This document shows positions 8,287 through 17,656 of a stretch of 64,000 nucleotides of DNA, piece after piece. The notes under the pieces are model-generated. The model made no database searches. It saw only the letters and a list, made by a program, of their open reading frames with translations, and was not told the origin of the DNA. A program made the position numbers and the translations under genes. The first letter of the stretch is position 1; every line of letters starts with the position of its first letter. Location of the stretch: assembly GCA_963666935.1 (NCBI GenBank), contig OY762936.1, positions 2,232,001-2,296,000 on the forward strand, given 5' to 3'. The DNA is from G963666935 sp963666935 (GTDB taxonomy: Bacteria; Bacillota; Clostridia; Christensenellales; CAG-138).

Positions 8287-9150
8287 ATGAATGAAAATAA
8301 AATTGCGATTCTAACGGACTCTTGTTCAGACGTGCCTACAAATTTATTGGAAAGATTTCATATTTACCAGCTATCGCTAAGCATCAATTATAAAGATCGA
8401 TCTTATCGTGACAGAATCGATATTTCTCCTGAAGAAGTATATGAAAATCTAGAAAAGGAAATCCCTCATACAAGTCTTCCAACTATGGGAGAAATCCATG
8501 ATATAATAGAAAAAATCGTAGCCGACGGGTATAATCAAATTATTCTTCCCGTGATATCTTCAGGCTTGAGCGGAACGTATAACGCAATACGGCTAGTTTG
8601 CGATGATTTTAAAAATATAAAAACAGCAGTAATTGATACGAAAAACATTGCACTTGGTTCTGGATTCTTCCCCATATATGCTGCACAGTTAGTTGAAAAA
8701 CATATGAGCTTTGAAGAAATCGTCAAAAAATTAGAAGCCAAAATTAAGAGCTCACATATATTTTATAGTTTACAAACGCTGCATTATCTTATAAAAGGCG
8801 GCAGAATTGGGCGTGTAGAGGGCATGCTCGGCAGTTTACTTCAAATCAAGCCTATTATTTCTTGTGACGAAGACGGAATTTACTATACTGTTGCAAAAGT
8901 TAGAGGAAGAAAACAAAGCATAAATAAATTAATCGAGATTCTGCAAAAAGAAATTGGGAATAAAACAGATTATTATTTAGCAATTTCTCATGGTTATGCA
9001 AAAGAAGAAGCCGATAAAATAAGGGAGATCATGCAGCCATATATCGATCGTGCAGCATTATATATTGAAGGACAGATATCTCCTGCGCTTGGTGTTCACA
9101 CCGGACCCGGCCTTGTGGGAATCGGATATTTTGATTTGAGCGATTCGTGA
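8287..9150 (+). CDS. DegV family fatty-acid-binding protein
   Basis: 287 residues, full length for the family. It has the opening ILTDSCSDVP, the SLPTMGE segment, LPVISSGLSGTYNAI and the C-terminal block around SPALGVHTGPGLVGIGYF, all typical of DegV proteins. These bind a fatty acid between two domains and in some Bacillota (FakB) feed a fatty-acid kinase. The coding sequence is clearly AT-rich with A/T-ending codons, unlike the GC-rich genes on either side, which suggests separate acquisition. It has its own leader and a terminator directly after it, so it is a single-gene unit. No FakA partner is in the window. Confidence 0.92.
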   Translation: MNENKIAILTDSCSDVPTNLLERFHIYQLSLSINYKDRSYRDRIDISPEEVYENLEKEIPHTSLPTMGEIHDIIEKIVADGYNQIILPVISSGLSGTYNAIRLVCDDFKNIKTAVIDTKNIALGSGFFPIYAAQLVEKHMSFEEIVKKLEAKIKSSHIFYSLQTLHYLIKGGRIGRVEGMLGSLLQIKPIISCDEDGIYYTVAKVRGRKQSINKLIEILQKEIGNKTDYYLAISHGYAKEEADKIREIMQPYIDRAALYIEGQISPALGVHTGPGLVGIGYFDLSDS

Positions 9151-9156
9151 ATATAT

Positions 9157-9184
9157 AAAACGCCGGCTTATGCCGGCGGTTTTG
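9157..9184 (+). terminator. Intrinsic terminator of degV
   Basis: AAAA, then CGCCGGC (9161-9167) pairing with GCCGGCG (9172-9178), then GTTTTG. It begins 6 nt after the degV stop. Confidence 0.8.
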
Positions 9185-9335
9185 CTGCTGGCTGCAAGCC
9201 AATCTGCGCAAAACCCTTGGCGGTACCAGTAAAATCCCCCTCATATCAGTCGTTGACTGGCATAATTCAGCTCATATATTAAAAATTTATTAGAAGAAAC
9301 CCCACTTTTAACATCATTCTCATAATGGAAAAATA

Positions 9336-9365
9336 ACAAAAACCCCCATAATTTGGGGGCTTTTT
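9336..9365 (-). terminator. Original tRNA-Ser terminator, now orphaned
   Basis: On the minus strand CCCCC-AAATTAT-GGGGG (9359-9343) is followed by TTTTTGTTATTTTT. It sits just outside the left attachment site. Read as a continuation of the tRNA 3' end it would be the natural tRNA-Ser terminator before the element inserted. Confidence 0.8.
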
Positions 9366-9390
9366 GGCGGAGAGAAAGGGATTCGAACCC
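9364..9390. repeat. Left attachment site (attL core)
   Basis: Identical over 27 bp to 26497-26523. It contains the T-arm and acceptor end of tRNA-Ser (the GATTCGAACCC part on the + strand). The displaced fragment stays next to the original tRNA terminator. Confidence 0.92.
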
Positions 9391-10006
9391 AAAGATAATG
9401 AATTTTCGCAGATTTCAAGTCTTCAATATCGGCTTGTTTTCAAGCTTTTTTGTGATCCCGTATTGTCCAATTATTCATTGAAACAAAAACAAGTGGGTTT
9501 TTATGTGGGTTTAAAAAATACAAAAAATCGATGCACCCTACCATGTACGGAGGTAAGTCATTTTCCTCTCGGGTAGATGCCTCTCAAATCAATATATACA
9601 TTGAGGTTTATTTTGGGAGAGAATGCTTTGCTGTACGGGCCAACCGGTCTGGGAATATAACCCCACAGAGTTCTGCCCTCCCCCTGGGGGTAGCGTCCAA
9701 AACGGCCCCATTCTGGCAACTCACGTCCCGCCCCAGCTAGCACGTTAAGTTTATTGGTATAAAACTCATCGTGGAGAATTTAAAGATACTCAAGGTTGAA
9801 ATATCTTAAGCAGCTAATCAAATGCAAAACTATTATTTCTTTCGTACATCGCAGTAAGAGCTGTCGCCGCTCTTGTCGCACTGCCTCTCAACGGATATAT
9901 TAAAGACAATCGATTAACATACTGGTTTGGCTCATTTTTATAATTTATAGCTCAAAAACATATATGAAAGTCCTTAAAACGGGACTGCAAATATTATAAA
10001 ATCTGG
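9391..10006. other. Region without a recognised gene inside the element's left end
   Basis: Over 600 bp hold no open frame with a ribosome-binding site or a recognisable product. It contains the left arm-type repeats (9493-9512). A GC-rich patch at 9640-9740 includes a CCCCC-TGGGGG palindrome, and the minus strand there reads as a Gly/Arg/Tyr-rich peptide of unclear status. AT-rich DNA then leads to the cas promoter. Confidence 0.5.
9493..9512. repeat. Left arm-type direct repeats (putative integrase arm site)
   Basis: GTGGGTTT occurs at 9493-9500 and again at 9505-9512, a 12-bp period. The right end has the same arrangement (26427-26434 and a variant at 26439-26446, also 12 bp apart). Arm-type sites of this kind are bound by the N-terminal domain of tyrosine integrases. 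Confidence 0.55.
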
Positions 10007-10012
10007 TATAGT
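10007..10012 (+). promoter_or_regulatory. Putative -10 of the cas operon
   Basis: TATAGT at 10007-10012 lies 115 bp before the cas3 ATG in an AT-rich stretch. A -35 is not clear (ACTGCA at 9984-9989 is weak, with 17-bp spacing). Confidence 0.35.
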
Positions 10013-10126
10013 AGAAATTGATTATAAATCTTGGTAATTCTATGGTCAAATAACGGTATGCATCCTAAGACTATATCGGATGAGATTAGGTTTTGCTGCT
10101 GTTATGACTTTACAGAAGGAGTAACT

Positions 10127-12430
10127 ATGATTGCTCATAAACGTACATCGGACGGGAATGAACAGTCCATTTCGGAGCACAGCCGAAATGTGGCAGTGCT
10201 CTGCGCAGAAAATTCGGGCAAGATTATGTTTGGAAAACTAGGGTATTTAATTGGTTTGCTCCACGATATGGGGAAATATACAGAGCGCTTTGGCTTGTAT
10301 CTCCGTTCTCAGTATGACCAGTCGATCAATACAACGCTGCGCGGCGAAATCCACCATTCGCCCACCGGTGCAATATTTACCTATGAGCATTGGCGTTCCG
10401 GAAACCGGGCCAGGTTGGTAACGTCGCAAATCATTGCTATAGTGGTTTACGGTCATCACAGCGGACTTATGGATACCATCTCAACAGATGGCAGCTCCCC
10501 ACTCCTTGAAAGGCTTGCCCGAGATAAGAGCGAGATCTGCTATGAAGAAGCAGTCTATAATTATTTGCAGAATGTTTGTTCTGAGGCGGAGCTCAATGAG
10601 TTGTTTGATGAGGCTGTCGCTGAAATTGAAAATAGGAAAAAGCTGCTTTTCGACTTCAATGCCGGGCTGCTTGCGCGCCAGCTGCTGGGTTGCCTTGTGG
10701 ATGCCGACCGCTGGGACAGCGCCTGCTTTGAATATGGAGATGACCCTTTTGTGTCATCCCCCACGCCAGATTGGAAAATGGCTTCCGCTGCACTTGAGCA
10801 GCGATTAACCGGATTGCTGACGGATACTCCCTTGTCAAAGCTCCGTGGAGAGATATCAGACGCTGCACTGGCGGCGGCAGATAATTCCCCTGGTATTTTT
10901 AAGCTTACTGTTCCCACTGGAGGCGGCAAGACCTTCGCCAGCCTCCGTTTTGCCCTTTGCCACGCGCAGAAGAATAATATGGACAGGATATTCTATGCTA
11001 TTCCTTTCAACACAATATTGGATCAAAATGCACACGACATTCGGACAGCTCTTGGCGATACAATACGTGTTATTGAGCACCACAACAACGTTGTTTTCGA
11101 TGAGCAACTCCGCCCCGGAGAGATAGAAGACTATAAAAAGCTTACCGAGCGATGGGACAGCGACTTGATTCTCACGTCAGTGGTACAGTTTTTAAACGCC
11201 CTCTTTCGACGGGAAAACACGGCTGCACGACGCCTGAGTCATTTGTCACGTTCCGTTATTATTTTCGACGAAATTCAGGCGCTGCCTAAAAACTGTACTC
11301 GTCTGTTTGAAAAAGCAGTCAATTTCCTCACGGAGCTGTGCGGATGCAGCGTTTTACTGTGCACCGCTACACAGCCCCAGCTTAGGCTCAAAGCCCGCGA
11401 AATCGTCCCTGATACCGACATGCTGTTCTCGTCGCTGTGCCGCACCCGGCTTATTGATGAGTCTCCCGTTGCCAGGAGCTCTGAGCAGGCGGCTTCGGAT
11501 GTGCTGAATCTTATTAGAAAGCACGGAGCCGTGCTCATGATAGTGAATACTCGGGCTGCGGCGCGTAGGATGTATGAACTCGTGCGTACAAGCGACATAC
11601 CTTGTATCTATCTGAGTACAGATATGTATCCGGCGCACAGATTAAGGCTTATTGAAGAAATTAAAAAGCGTACAGGCAGCGAGTCTCTCTTCTGCGTTTC
11701 CACGGCGCTGATCGAGGCCGGTATCAATATTTCATTTCCATGCGTTGTGCGAAGCCTTGCAGGGCTTGGCAGCATATTGCAGGCAGCAGGCCGATGCAAC
11801 CGCAATGCAGAGCTACCTGACGGAGCCCGTGGAGAAGTGCATATATGGAGGCTTGGGGAAGAAAACCTATGCGGTTTGCCTGAAATCCAAGCTGCACAGC
11901 ACTGTACGGAAGGCATCCTGGCTTTGGGGGATGCACTTGACCCTGCCTCTCCAGAGGGCATTGAGTCGTATTTCAAACTGGAAAGGGAGGCTTTTAGCAA
12001 TGTGGAAGATTATCCGGCAGAAGCGGGAGGCACTGACGTAACACTTGTTGATCTTCTCGGCAAAAACATACGCGAGCATGATGGGGAAGCGAGAGCACGG
12101 CTACGTCTGTATGGCGCCTATCGTACAGCGGGAGAGCTTTTCCATGTCATAGGCAGCGATACGCGAGCCGTCCTTGTGGCCCACGGTGGAGGTGAGAGAA
12201 TCTGCGCGGCACTTTCCGTCAACCCCGGAATGGCGGAAAAGCTAGGGCTGCTGAGGGAAGCGCAGAGATACAGCGTATCTCTGTATCCCAACTTCTTTTC
12301 GGCGCTTGTGCAGGGAAAAGCAATTTGGGAAATCAAAAGCGCAGGTATTTATGTTCTGAGGAAAGAACATTACAGTAATGAGACAGGCGTAATCAGAACA
12401 GCAAATCAGATAGAATCTTGTATTTATTGA
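10127..12430 (+). CDS. cas3: CRISPR-associated helicase/nuclease Cas3 (type I-C)
   Basis: 767 residues. The chosen ATG follows AGAAGGAGTAACT; an upstream in-frame ATG at 10031 lacks a ribosome-binding site. The N-terminal HD nuclease has SEHSRNVA (about 16-23) and LLHDMGKY (HD at 46-47). The SF2 helicase has Walker A VPTGGGKT (about 262-269), a Walker B/motif II IIFDEIQALP (about 377-386) and a late motif with QAAGRCNRN. It unwinds and degrades DNA recruited by Cascade. It is the first gene of the cas operon and 15 bp before cas5c. All nuclease and helicase motifs appear intact. Confidence 0.96.
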   Translation: MIAHKRTSDGNEQSISEHSRNVAVLCAENSGKIMFGKLGYLIGLLHDMGKYTERFGLYLRSQYDQSINTTLRGEIHHSPTGAIFTYEHWRSGNRARLVTSQIIAIVVYGHHSGLMDTISTDGSSPLLERLARDKSEICYEEAVYNYLQNVCSEAELNELFDEAVAEIENRKKLLFDFNAGLLARQLLGCLVDADRWDSACFEYGDDPFVSSPTPDWKMASAALEQRLTGLLTDTPLSKLRGEISDAALAAADNSPGIFKLTVPTGGGKTFASLRFALCHAQKNNMDRIFYAIPFNTILDQNAHDIRTALGDTIRVIEHHNNVVFDEQLRPGEIEDYKKLTERWDSDLILTSVVQFLNALFRRENTAARRLSHLSRSVIIFDEIQALPKNCTRLFEKAVNFLTELCGCSVLLCTATQPQLRLKAREIVPDTDMLFSSLCRTRLIDESPVARSSEQAASDVLNLIRKHGAVLMIVNTRAAARRMYELVRTSDIPCIYLSTDMYPAHRLRLIEEIKKRTGSESLFCVSTALIEAGINISFPCVVRSLAGLGSILQAAGRCNRNAELPDGARGEVHIWRLGEENLCGLPEIQAAQHCTEGILALGDALDPASPEGIESYFKLEREAFSNVEDYPAEAGGTDVTLVDLLGKNIREHDGEARARLRLYGAYRTAGELFHVIGSDTRAVLVAHGGGERICAALSVNPGMAEKLGLLREAQRYSVSLYPNFFSALVQGKAIWEIKSAGIYVLRKEHYSNETGVIRTANQIESCIY

Positions 12431-12445
12431 AGGGGGCGTGATGAC

Positions 12446-13210
12446 TTGAAAGATCTGAAAATTCGCAATCAGGTAGATTTCCTCGTCAGTGGGCGATATG
12501 CTCTGTTTACAGACCCTATCACACGGGTCGGCGGCGAAAAATCCACCTACCAACTACCGACTTATCAGGCACTGAAAGGGGTCATTGAAAGCGTTTATTG
12601 GAAACCAACAATCACATGGATCGTGGACCGGGTGAGAGTTCAAAATGCAATCAGGACAGAGGCAAAGCATATACGCCCCATTAACTTTTGCGATGACAAA
12701 AACACTCTGTCTATCTACACTTATCTGATGGAGCCGTCTTATCAGGTACAAGCGCATTTTATTTGGAACGAATATCGGCCAGAGTTTGGACAGGATCGTA
12801 ATGAGAACAAGCATCATTCCATAGCCAAGCGAATGATTGAACGAGGTGGAAGACGTGATATATTTCTGGGTACGCGGGAATGCCAAGCCTATGTGGAGCC
12901 GTGTGCATTCGGCAGCGGCACCGGATTCTACGACGATTCTGGAACATTGAGTTTTGGTCTTATGCTACACGGCTTTGACTATCCTGATGAGACCGGGCGA
13001 GATATGCTGGCGGTCCGTTTCTGGCGGCCGCAGATGAAAAACGGTATTGTTGAGTTTCCCACGCCCGAACAGTGCGATAGAGCTCTTTGCCGTGATGTGC
13101 GGCCGATGAAGAAAAAAGAGTTCTCTGATTTTTCCGGTTTGGACGAGCAGGCACTCAAGAAATTGTTAAAGGAGGTAGAAGCCAATGAGCTGGATTCAGG
13201 CGCTCTGTGA
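12446..13210 (+). CDS. cas5c: Cas5c (Cas5d) pre-crRNA processing endoribonuclease
   Basis: 254 residues from a TTG start; GAAGGGGGCG lies about 9 nt upstream, and the nearby ATG at 12441 meets a stop at once. The N-terminal RAMP half reads VDFLVSGRYALFTDPITRVGGEKSTYQLPTY in short family-typical blocks, with GTRECQAYVEP in the middle. In type I-C systems this protein replaces Cas6: it cuts the repeat hairpin and stays on the 5' handle of the crRNA. The end overlaps cas8c by 26 bp. Confidence 0.93.
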   Translation: MKDLKIRNQVDFLVSGRYALFTDPITRVGGEKSTYQLPTYQALKGVIESVYWKPTITWIVDRVRVQNAIRTEAKHIRPINFCDDKNTLSIYTYLMEPSYQVQAHFIWNEYRPEFGQDRNENKHHSIAKRMIERGGRRDIFLGTRECQAYVEPCAFGSGTGFYDDSGTLSFGLMLHGFDYPDETGRDMLAVRFWRPQMKNGIVEFPTPEQCDRALCRDVRPMKKKEFSDFSGLDEQALKKLLKEVEANELDSGAL

Positions 13211-15080
13211 AACCTATGACAATTATTATGCCGGTGAGCCGCTGACGGATCCTCATCCGCTTATACCCGTAGGATTCATAGAAAAAGAGCTCGATATACG
13301 CATAAACCTCCTGTCCGACGGCACGTTCCACTCCGCTTCCGTACTGGAAGGAAAGGAAAAGCTGCCCGTACCCTCAAGTCCTGCGGCGGAGGGCAAAACC
13401 GGTTCCTCCGCCATAGCTTATCCCCTGTGCGATGACTTGAGATATACCGCCGGCGATTTGTCCTCCTACACCGACAGCAATTACAGTGCGTATTATTCTG
13501 CGTATGTTGAGCAGTTACGCGCATGGTGTGACGCTGACGACGCCCCTCCCGAACTTAGCACGTTGTTGACATATCTGGACAGAAAGTGTGTCGTTTCGGA
13601 TTTAATAAACTGCGGCATTATGTTTCTGGACGATGGCGGCAAGATTTTGACCAAATGGACGGACAAAAAAAATAAACCCGCTTTGTTCCGGGTGAAGCAA
13701 GACATTGAACGATGTGTGGTGGATTTCGCTGTCCAGCGCGGAGCGGCGTTTGTACCCCTGCGGGAAATCGAGGCTGTGCGGCATAGCTGGCAGAATAGAC
13801 TGTTATCTGGGCTGCCGGCCAAACAGCTTTGCTATTCCAGCGGGGAGCAGGAGCCTGCGATATATAACCACGCCAAAATTGAAGGCAACGCCAAGCTCAT
13901 TTCATCCAAGGACGGCCCCCGTGACTTCCAGTTCAAAGGCCGATTTAAATCGGCGGAGCAGGCATATTCTGTGAGCTACCTAACCTCGTCAAAGGCTCAT
14001 AGCGCGTTGCGCTGGCTAAGAGATAGACAGGGCTTTCGGCGATATGGTGTAACGTTCATTGCCTGGAGCACGACCTGCAGGCCCATTATTGCGCCGCAGG
14101 ACGATGCGGACGATGGCTGGGGCGCAGAGGACGAGGATGACAGCAAGGTCTTTCCGCAAACCGAGCAGGCTTATGCGGTAAAGATACGCAATGTCATGGC
14201 AGGCTTGATTGCCGCTCCTGCTTATTCAAAAGGTGCCCACATTGTGATGCTGGGTATGGAAGCCGCCACACCCGGGCGAATGTCGATCAACTATTATCAG
14301 GAGTTGGACGGCAGCGAATACCTCGAGCGGCTCGCTTTGTGGTACACACGCTGTATGTGGCACCTGTTCAGAACACGAACATCGGACGGCAAGAGGGTAT
14401 CTTATGTGACCACTCCTACGCTAAAAGAATTGGAGGGGGCCGTGTTTGGCACGAAAAATATGCGTGTGGCAGCTCTCGACGTCAAGGCTAAAAAGGCCAT
14501 TACCAAGCAGATTCGCAGCTTCAATTTGGAGATTTTGTCCTGCATCGCAAACGGAAAAACTGTTCCGCTCACCGCCGCACGTACGGCATTTCGCAGGGCG
14601 TGTCGCCCGGAAAGCTTCAGCGCTAACGGAAAATGGGATCGGGAGGACTGGTTAAAATGTCTGACCGTCGCCTGTGCAATGCAAAAAAGCAGCTATGAAA
14701 AGGAGGAATTTCAGGTGTCACTTAATCTAGAAAGCAGAGATACTAGCTATTTGTTCGGGCGGCTTTTGGCCGTTGCGGACTGTGCGGAAAGTAAGGCCAT
14801 GGCAGGAAGCGATTCGGCGTACCGCCAGACCAACGCCGTCCGTTACTTCAGTTCGGTACAGCAGAGACCGGCGACGACGTGGCAGGTTGTTGAAAATAGG
14901 CTTCAGCCCTATCTTGCCAAACTCAAGGGTGGCGCGGCGTATTACAAAAAGCTGCTGGACGAGATATACACCGGGTTCGAGGATGGCGAGATAGCTGCTA
15001 ATAAGGCGCTTTCACCTCACTTTCTTGAAGGGTACCATTGCCAGCGTTACGCTATTTTGAATAAAATAAATAATAAATAA
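13185..15080 (+). CDS. cas8c: Cas8c (Csd1) large subunit of type I-C Cascade
   Basis: 631 residues starting at ATG 13185 after AAAGGAGGTAGAAGCCA. It has a typical Csd1 opening (SWIQALCETYDNYY), a central FKGRF and AYSVSYLTSSKAHSALRWL block, and a C-terminal region (YLFGRLLAVADCAE) found in the family. Type I-C Cas8c recognises the PAM, and an internal start in the gene often yields the small subunit Cas11c; I did not locate a certain internal start. It is in operon with cas5c and cas7. Confidence 0.94.
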   Translation: MSWIQALCETYDNYYAGEPLTDPHPLIPVGFIEKELDIRINLLSDGTFHSASVLEGKEKLPVPSSPAAEGKTGSSAIAYPLCDDLRYTAGDLSSYTDSNYSAYYSAYVEQLRAWCDADDAPPELSTLLTYLDRKCVVSDLINCGIMFLDDGGKILTKWTDKKNKPALFRVKQDIERCVVDFAVQRGAAFVPLREIEAVRHSWQNRLLSGLPAKQLCYSSGEQEPAIYNHAKIEGNAKLISSKDGPRDFQFKGRFKSAEQAYSVSYLTSSKAHSALRWLRDRQGFRRYGVTFIAWSTTCRPIIAPQDDADDGWGAEDEDDSKVFPQTEQAYAVKIRNVMAGLIAAPAYSKGAHIVMLGMEAATPGRMSINYYQELDGSEYLERLALWYTRCMWHLFRTRTSDGKRVSYVTTPTLKELEGAVFGTKNMRVAALDVKAKKAITKQIRSFNLEILSCIANGKTVPLTAARTAFRRACRPESFSANGKWDREDWLKCLTVACAMQKSSYEKEEFQVSLNLESRDTSYLFGRLLAVADCAESKAMAGSDSAYRQTNAVRYFSSVQQRPATTWQVVENRLQPYLAKLKGGAAYYKKLLDEIYTGFEDGEIAANKALSPHFLEGYHCQRYAILNKINNK

Positions 15081-15092
15081 GGAGAGATGAGA

Positions 15093-15971
15093 ATGAGCGC
15101 GCTTAATAACAAAATCGATTTTGCACTGGTCTTTGCCGCAACAAACGCCAACCCCAATGGCGACCCTCTGGATGGCAACCGCCCACGTACGGACTACAGG
15201 GGCTATGGCGAGGTCTCTGACGTGTGTCTCAAGAGGAAAATTCGCAACCGCCTGCAGGATATGGGTGAAGCCATCTTTGTTCAGTCCGACGATCACCGGG
15301 ATGACGGCAAACGTTCGCTAAAGGCGCGCGCAGACGCAGCGCCGGAACTTAAAAATCTCGACCATGAGCAGTATGGAAAGACAGCTTGCAGGCTTTGGCT
15401 TGATGTTCGCGCCTTTGGTCAGGTGTTTGCATTCGGAAAGCAAAAGGGTAGCGAGGACGAAGAAGGAAGCGATGCTGTTTCCCTCGGGATTCGTGGCCCT
15501 GTTTCCATCCAGACCGCTTTCAGTATCGATCCGGTAAATATCACAAGTACGCAGATAACAAAATCCGTTAATCTTGAAACCGGTAAGGATCCTGATAAAA
15601 AGGGTCCCGACACCATGGGTATGAAGCACCGTGTGGATTTTGGAGTGTACACCACGTTTGGTTCAATTAACGTGAAACAAGCGGAAAAGACAGGCTTTTC
15701 CCAAGAGGATGCCGAAAAAATCAAAGAGGCTTTGAGAACGCTCTTCCGGAACGACGAGACTTCCGCCCGCCCCTCCGGCAGCATGGAGGTGGTAAAACTG
15801 TTCTGGTGGACACACAACTGTGAAATCGGTCAATATTCTCCGGCAAAGGTGCACCGTTGTCTCAAGGCTGCGCTCAAGGACGGCGTTAAGTTCCCCGCTT
15901 CCACTAACGATTACAGCATAACCGTGGAGGCGTTGCCGGGGCTGGCTTTTGAGGAGCTCGACGGTGAATGA
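15093..15971 (+). CDS. cas7: Cas7c (Csd2) crRNA backbone subunit
   Basis: 292 residues. An ATG at 15087 is only 1-2 nt from the GGAGAG ribosome-binding site, so the ATG at 15093 is preferred. Near the N terminus NKIDFALVFAATNANPNGDP and the GYGEVSDVCLKRKIRN segment are characteristic of the Cas7/Csd2 RAMP family. Several copies coat the spacer part of the crRNA in Cascade. The C terminus overlaps cas4 by 8 bp. Confidence 0.95.
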   Translation: MSALNNKIDFALVFAATNANPNGDPLDGNRPRTDYRGYGEVSDVCLKRKIRNRLQDMGEAIFVQSDDHRDDGKRSLKARADAAPELKNLDHEQYGKTACRLWLDVRAFGQVFAFGKQKGSEDEEGSDAVSLGIRGPVSIQTAFSIDPVNITSTQITKSVNLETGKDPDKKGPDTMGMKHRVDFGVYTTFGSINVKQAEKTGFSQEDAEKIKEALRTLFRNDETSARPSGSMEVVKLFWWTHNCEIGQYSPAKVHRCLKAALKDGVKFPASTNDYSITVEALPGLAFEELDGE

Positions 15972-16620
15972 TGACGGGGATTATCTCCTCCTTTCCGGCA
16001 TAAAGCATTTCAAATTCTGCCGCCGGCGCTGGGCACTGGTACATATAGAGCAGCAATGGGCGGAAAATGCGCTTACGACCGACGGACACCTGATGCATGA
16101 AGCGGTACACGATGCCGGATTTACCGAAAAAAGGGGAGCCCTTCTGCTCTCCCGGGGGATGCCGGTAAAATCGGAAAACATGAAAATCCGCGGCATATGC
16201 GATATGGTAGAGCTCATTGAGTCGCCAAAGGGGGTGCAGATTTCCGGTCGGCCAGGCAAATACATTATATACCCTGTGGAATACAAGCGGGGCCGACCTG
16301 ACGAAAACGGCGCGGACATCTGGCACCTCTGCGCACAGGTTTTATGCTTGGAGGAGATGTTCGTCGCGGACATTCCAGAGGGTGCAATTTATTACAGGGA
16401 AACCCGCCGTCGGCAGGTCGTGCCGATTACGGAGGAGCTGCGTACCGAGGTGCGCGCTGCCGTCGCCGAAATGTATAAACTGTTTCGCCGAGGCCATACG
16501 CCGCAGGTAAAACCACAGAAAGCCTGCGTCAACTGCTCCATGCGAGAAATATGTATTCCGGCACTTCTTCGACGGGGGTCCGCAAGTAAATATGTAGAGG
16601 AGGCGCTTAAGGAAGGGTGA
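15964..16620 (+). CDS. cas4: Cas4 RecB-like exonuclease
   Basis: 218 residues from a GTG start with GAGGAG 7 nt upstream. Iron-sulfur cysteines are C19 (FKFCRRRW) and C188, C191 and C197 (KACVNCSMREIC). The nuclease centre is visible as H46, D80, E106-x-K108 in VEYKRGRP and Q125. Cas4 trims prespacers and selects those with a PAM during adaptation, working with Cas1-Cas2. All catalytic and cluster residues are present, so spacer acquisition could be functional. The stop overlaps the cas1 start. Confidence 0.95.
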   Translation: MNDDGDYLLLSGIKHFKFCRRRWALVHIEQQWAENALTTDGHLMHEAVHDAGFTEKRGALLLSRGMPVKSENMKIRGICDMVELIESPKGVQISGRPGKYIIYPVEYKRGRPDENGADIWHLCAQVLCLEEMFVADIPEGAIYYRETRRRQVVPITEELRTEVRAAVAEMYKLFRRGHTPQVKPQKACVNCSMREICIPALLRRGSASKYVEEALKEG

Positions 16621-17648
16621 GGAAACTGCTGAACACACTGTATGTGACGACTCCTGATGCCTATCTTCACTTGGACGGAGAAACTGTGGTTCTCCGCGCG
16701 GAAGAGCAAACTTTAGGCAGGCTTCCGCTGCACAATTTCTGCTCAATCGTCTGTTTTGGATACAAGGGAATCAGCCCTGCGCTTATGGGGGCTTGTGCCG
16801 AACACGGCATTGCGCTGTGTTTCCTCTCTCGGCACGGTCGGTTTCTTTCTCGCATGAGCGGGCCTGTGCAGGGCAATGTCTTGCTTAGAGAGTCGCAGAT
16901 GCTTTTAGCGGCAAATCCCGCTCGCGTTGTAGAGCCTGCAAAAGCCTTTATTTCCGCGAAGATATACAACAGTCGTTGGAGATTGGAACGCAGCCTCCGC
17001 GATCATCGAATGAGAATGGACGAGCAGGCGATGCATGCTGCCATCAGTCAGCACAAGGCTTGTCTGGCCATGCTTGACGGCATCAAAGATATTGGAGCGC
17101 TGATGGGCGTGGAGGGCATCGCGGCAAAGGCATATTTTTCTGTGTTTGACCAGATGATTCTACGCAACGAGGATGCGTTTCGCTTCAAAGCGCGCAGCCG
17201 CCGTCCTCCCACAGATTGCATCAATGCGCTTTTGTCGCTGTCGTACACACTACTGACAAATGAGATATGTGGTGCGCTTGAAAGTGTGGGGCTTGACCCA
17301 TTTGTAGGGTACTTGCATCAGAAGCGTCCAGGAAGGTGCTCGTTGGCGTTGGATATTCTTGAGGAATTCCGCGCGCCGTTTGCAGATCGTTTTGTTCTTT
17401 CACAGGTAAATCTAGGTATGCTTCTTCCCGGAGATTTTGAAACAAGAGAAAACGGTGCCGTCTCTCTTTCGGATGAAGCGCGGCGGAAATTTCTCTCCTC
17501 CTGGCAGATAAAAAAACAAGAAGTAATCACTCATCCGTTTTTGAAGGAAAAAGTACCGTGGGGGTTGGTACCGTTCGTTCAGTCTACGCTGTTCTCACGA
17601 TGGCTCCGAGGTGACTTGGACGCTTACCCGCCTTTTTTCTGGAAGTAG
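16617..17648 (+). CDS. cas1: Cas1 CRISPR integrase
   Basis: 343 residues from a GTG that overlaps the cas4 stop (GTGA). Type I-C features are the KLLNTLYVTTPDAYL opening, the DNA-binding C-terminal helices and the DPFVGYLHQKRPGRCSLALD block with catalytic H234. Cas1 and Cas2 insert new spacers at the leader end of the array. Length is normal and no key residue appears lost. Confidence 0.95.
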   Translation: MRKLLNTLYVTTPDAYLHLDGETVVLRAEEQTLGRLPLHNFCSIVCFGYKGISPALMGACAEHGIALCFLSRHGRFLSRMSGPVQGNVLLRESQMLLAANPARVVEPAKAFISAKIYNSRWRLERSLRDHRMRMDEQAMHAAISQHKACLAMLDGIKDIGALMGVEGIAAKAYFSVFDQMILRNEDAFRFKARSRRPPTDCINALLSLSYTLLTNEICGALESVGLDPFVGYLHQKRPGRCSLALDILEEFRAPFADRFVLSQVNLGMLLPGDFETRENGAVSLSDEARRKFLSSWQIKKQEVITHPFLKEKVPWGLVPFVQSTLFSRWLRGDLDAYPPFFWK

Positions 17649-17656
17649 GTGATACA

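Noticed and set aside
9531..9743. Overlapping short frames on both strands near the left end of the element
   Set aside because: Neither has a ribosome-binding site or recognisable product; left as an unexplained region.
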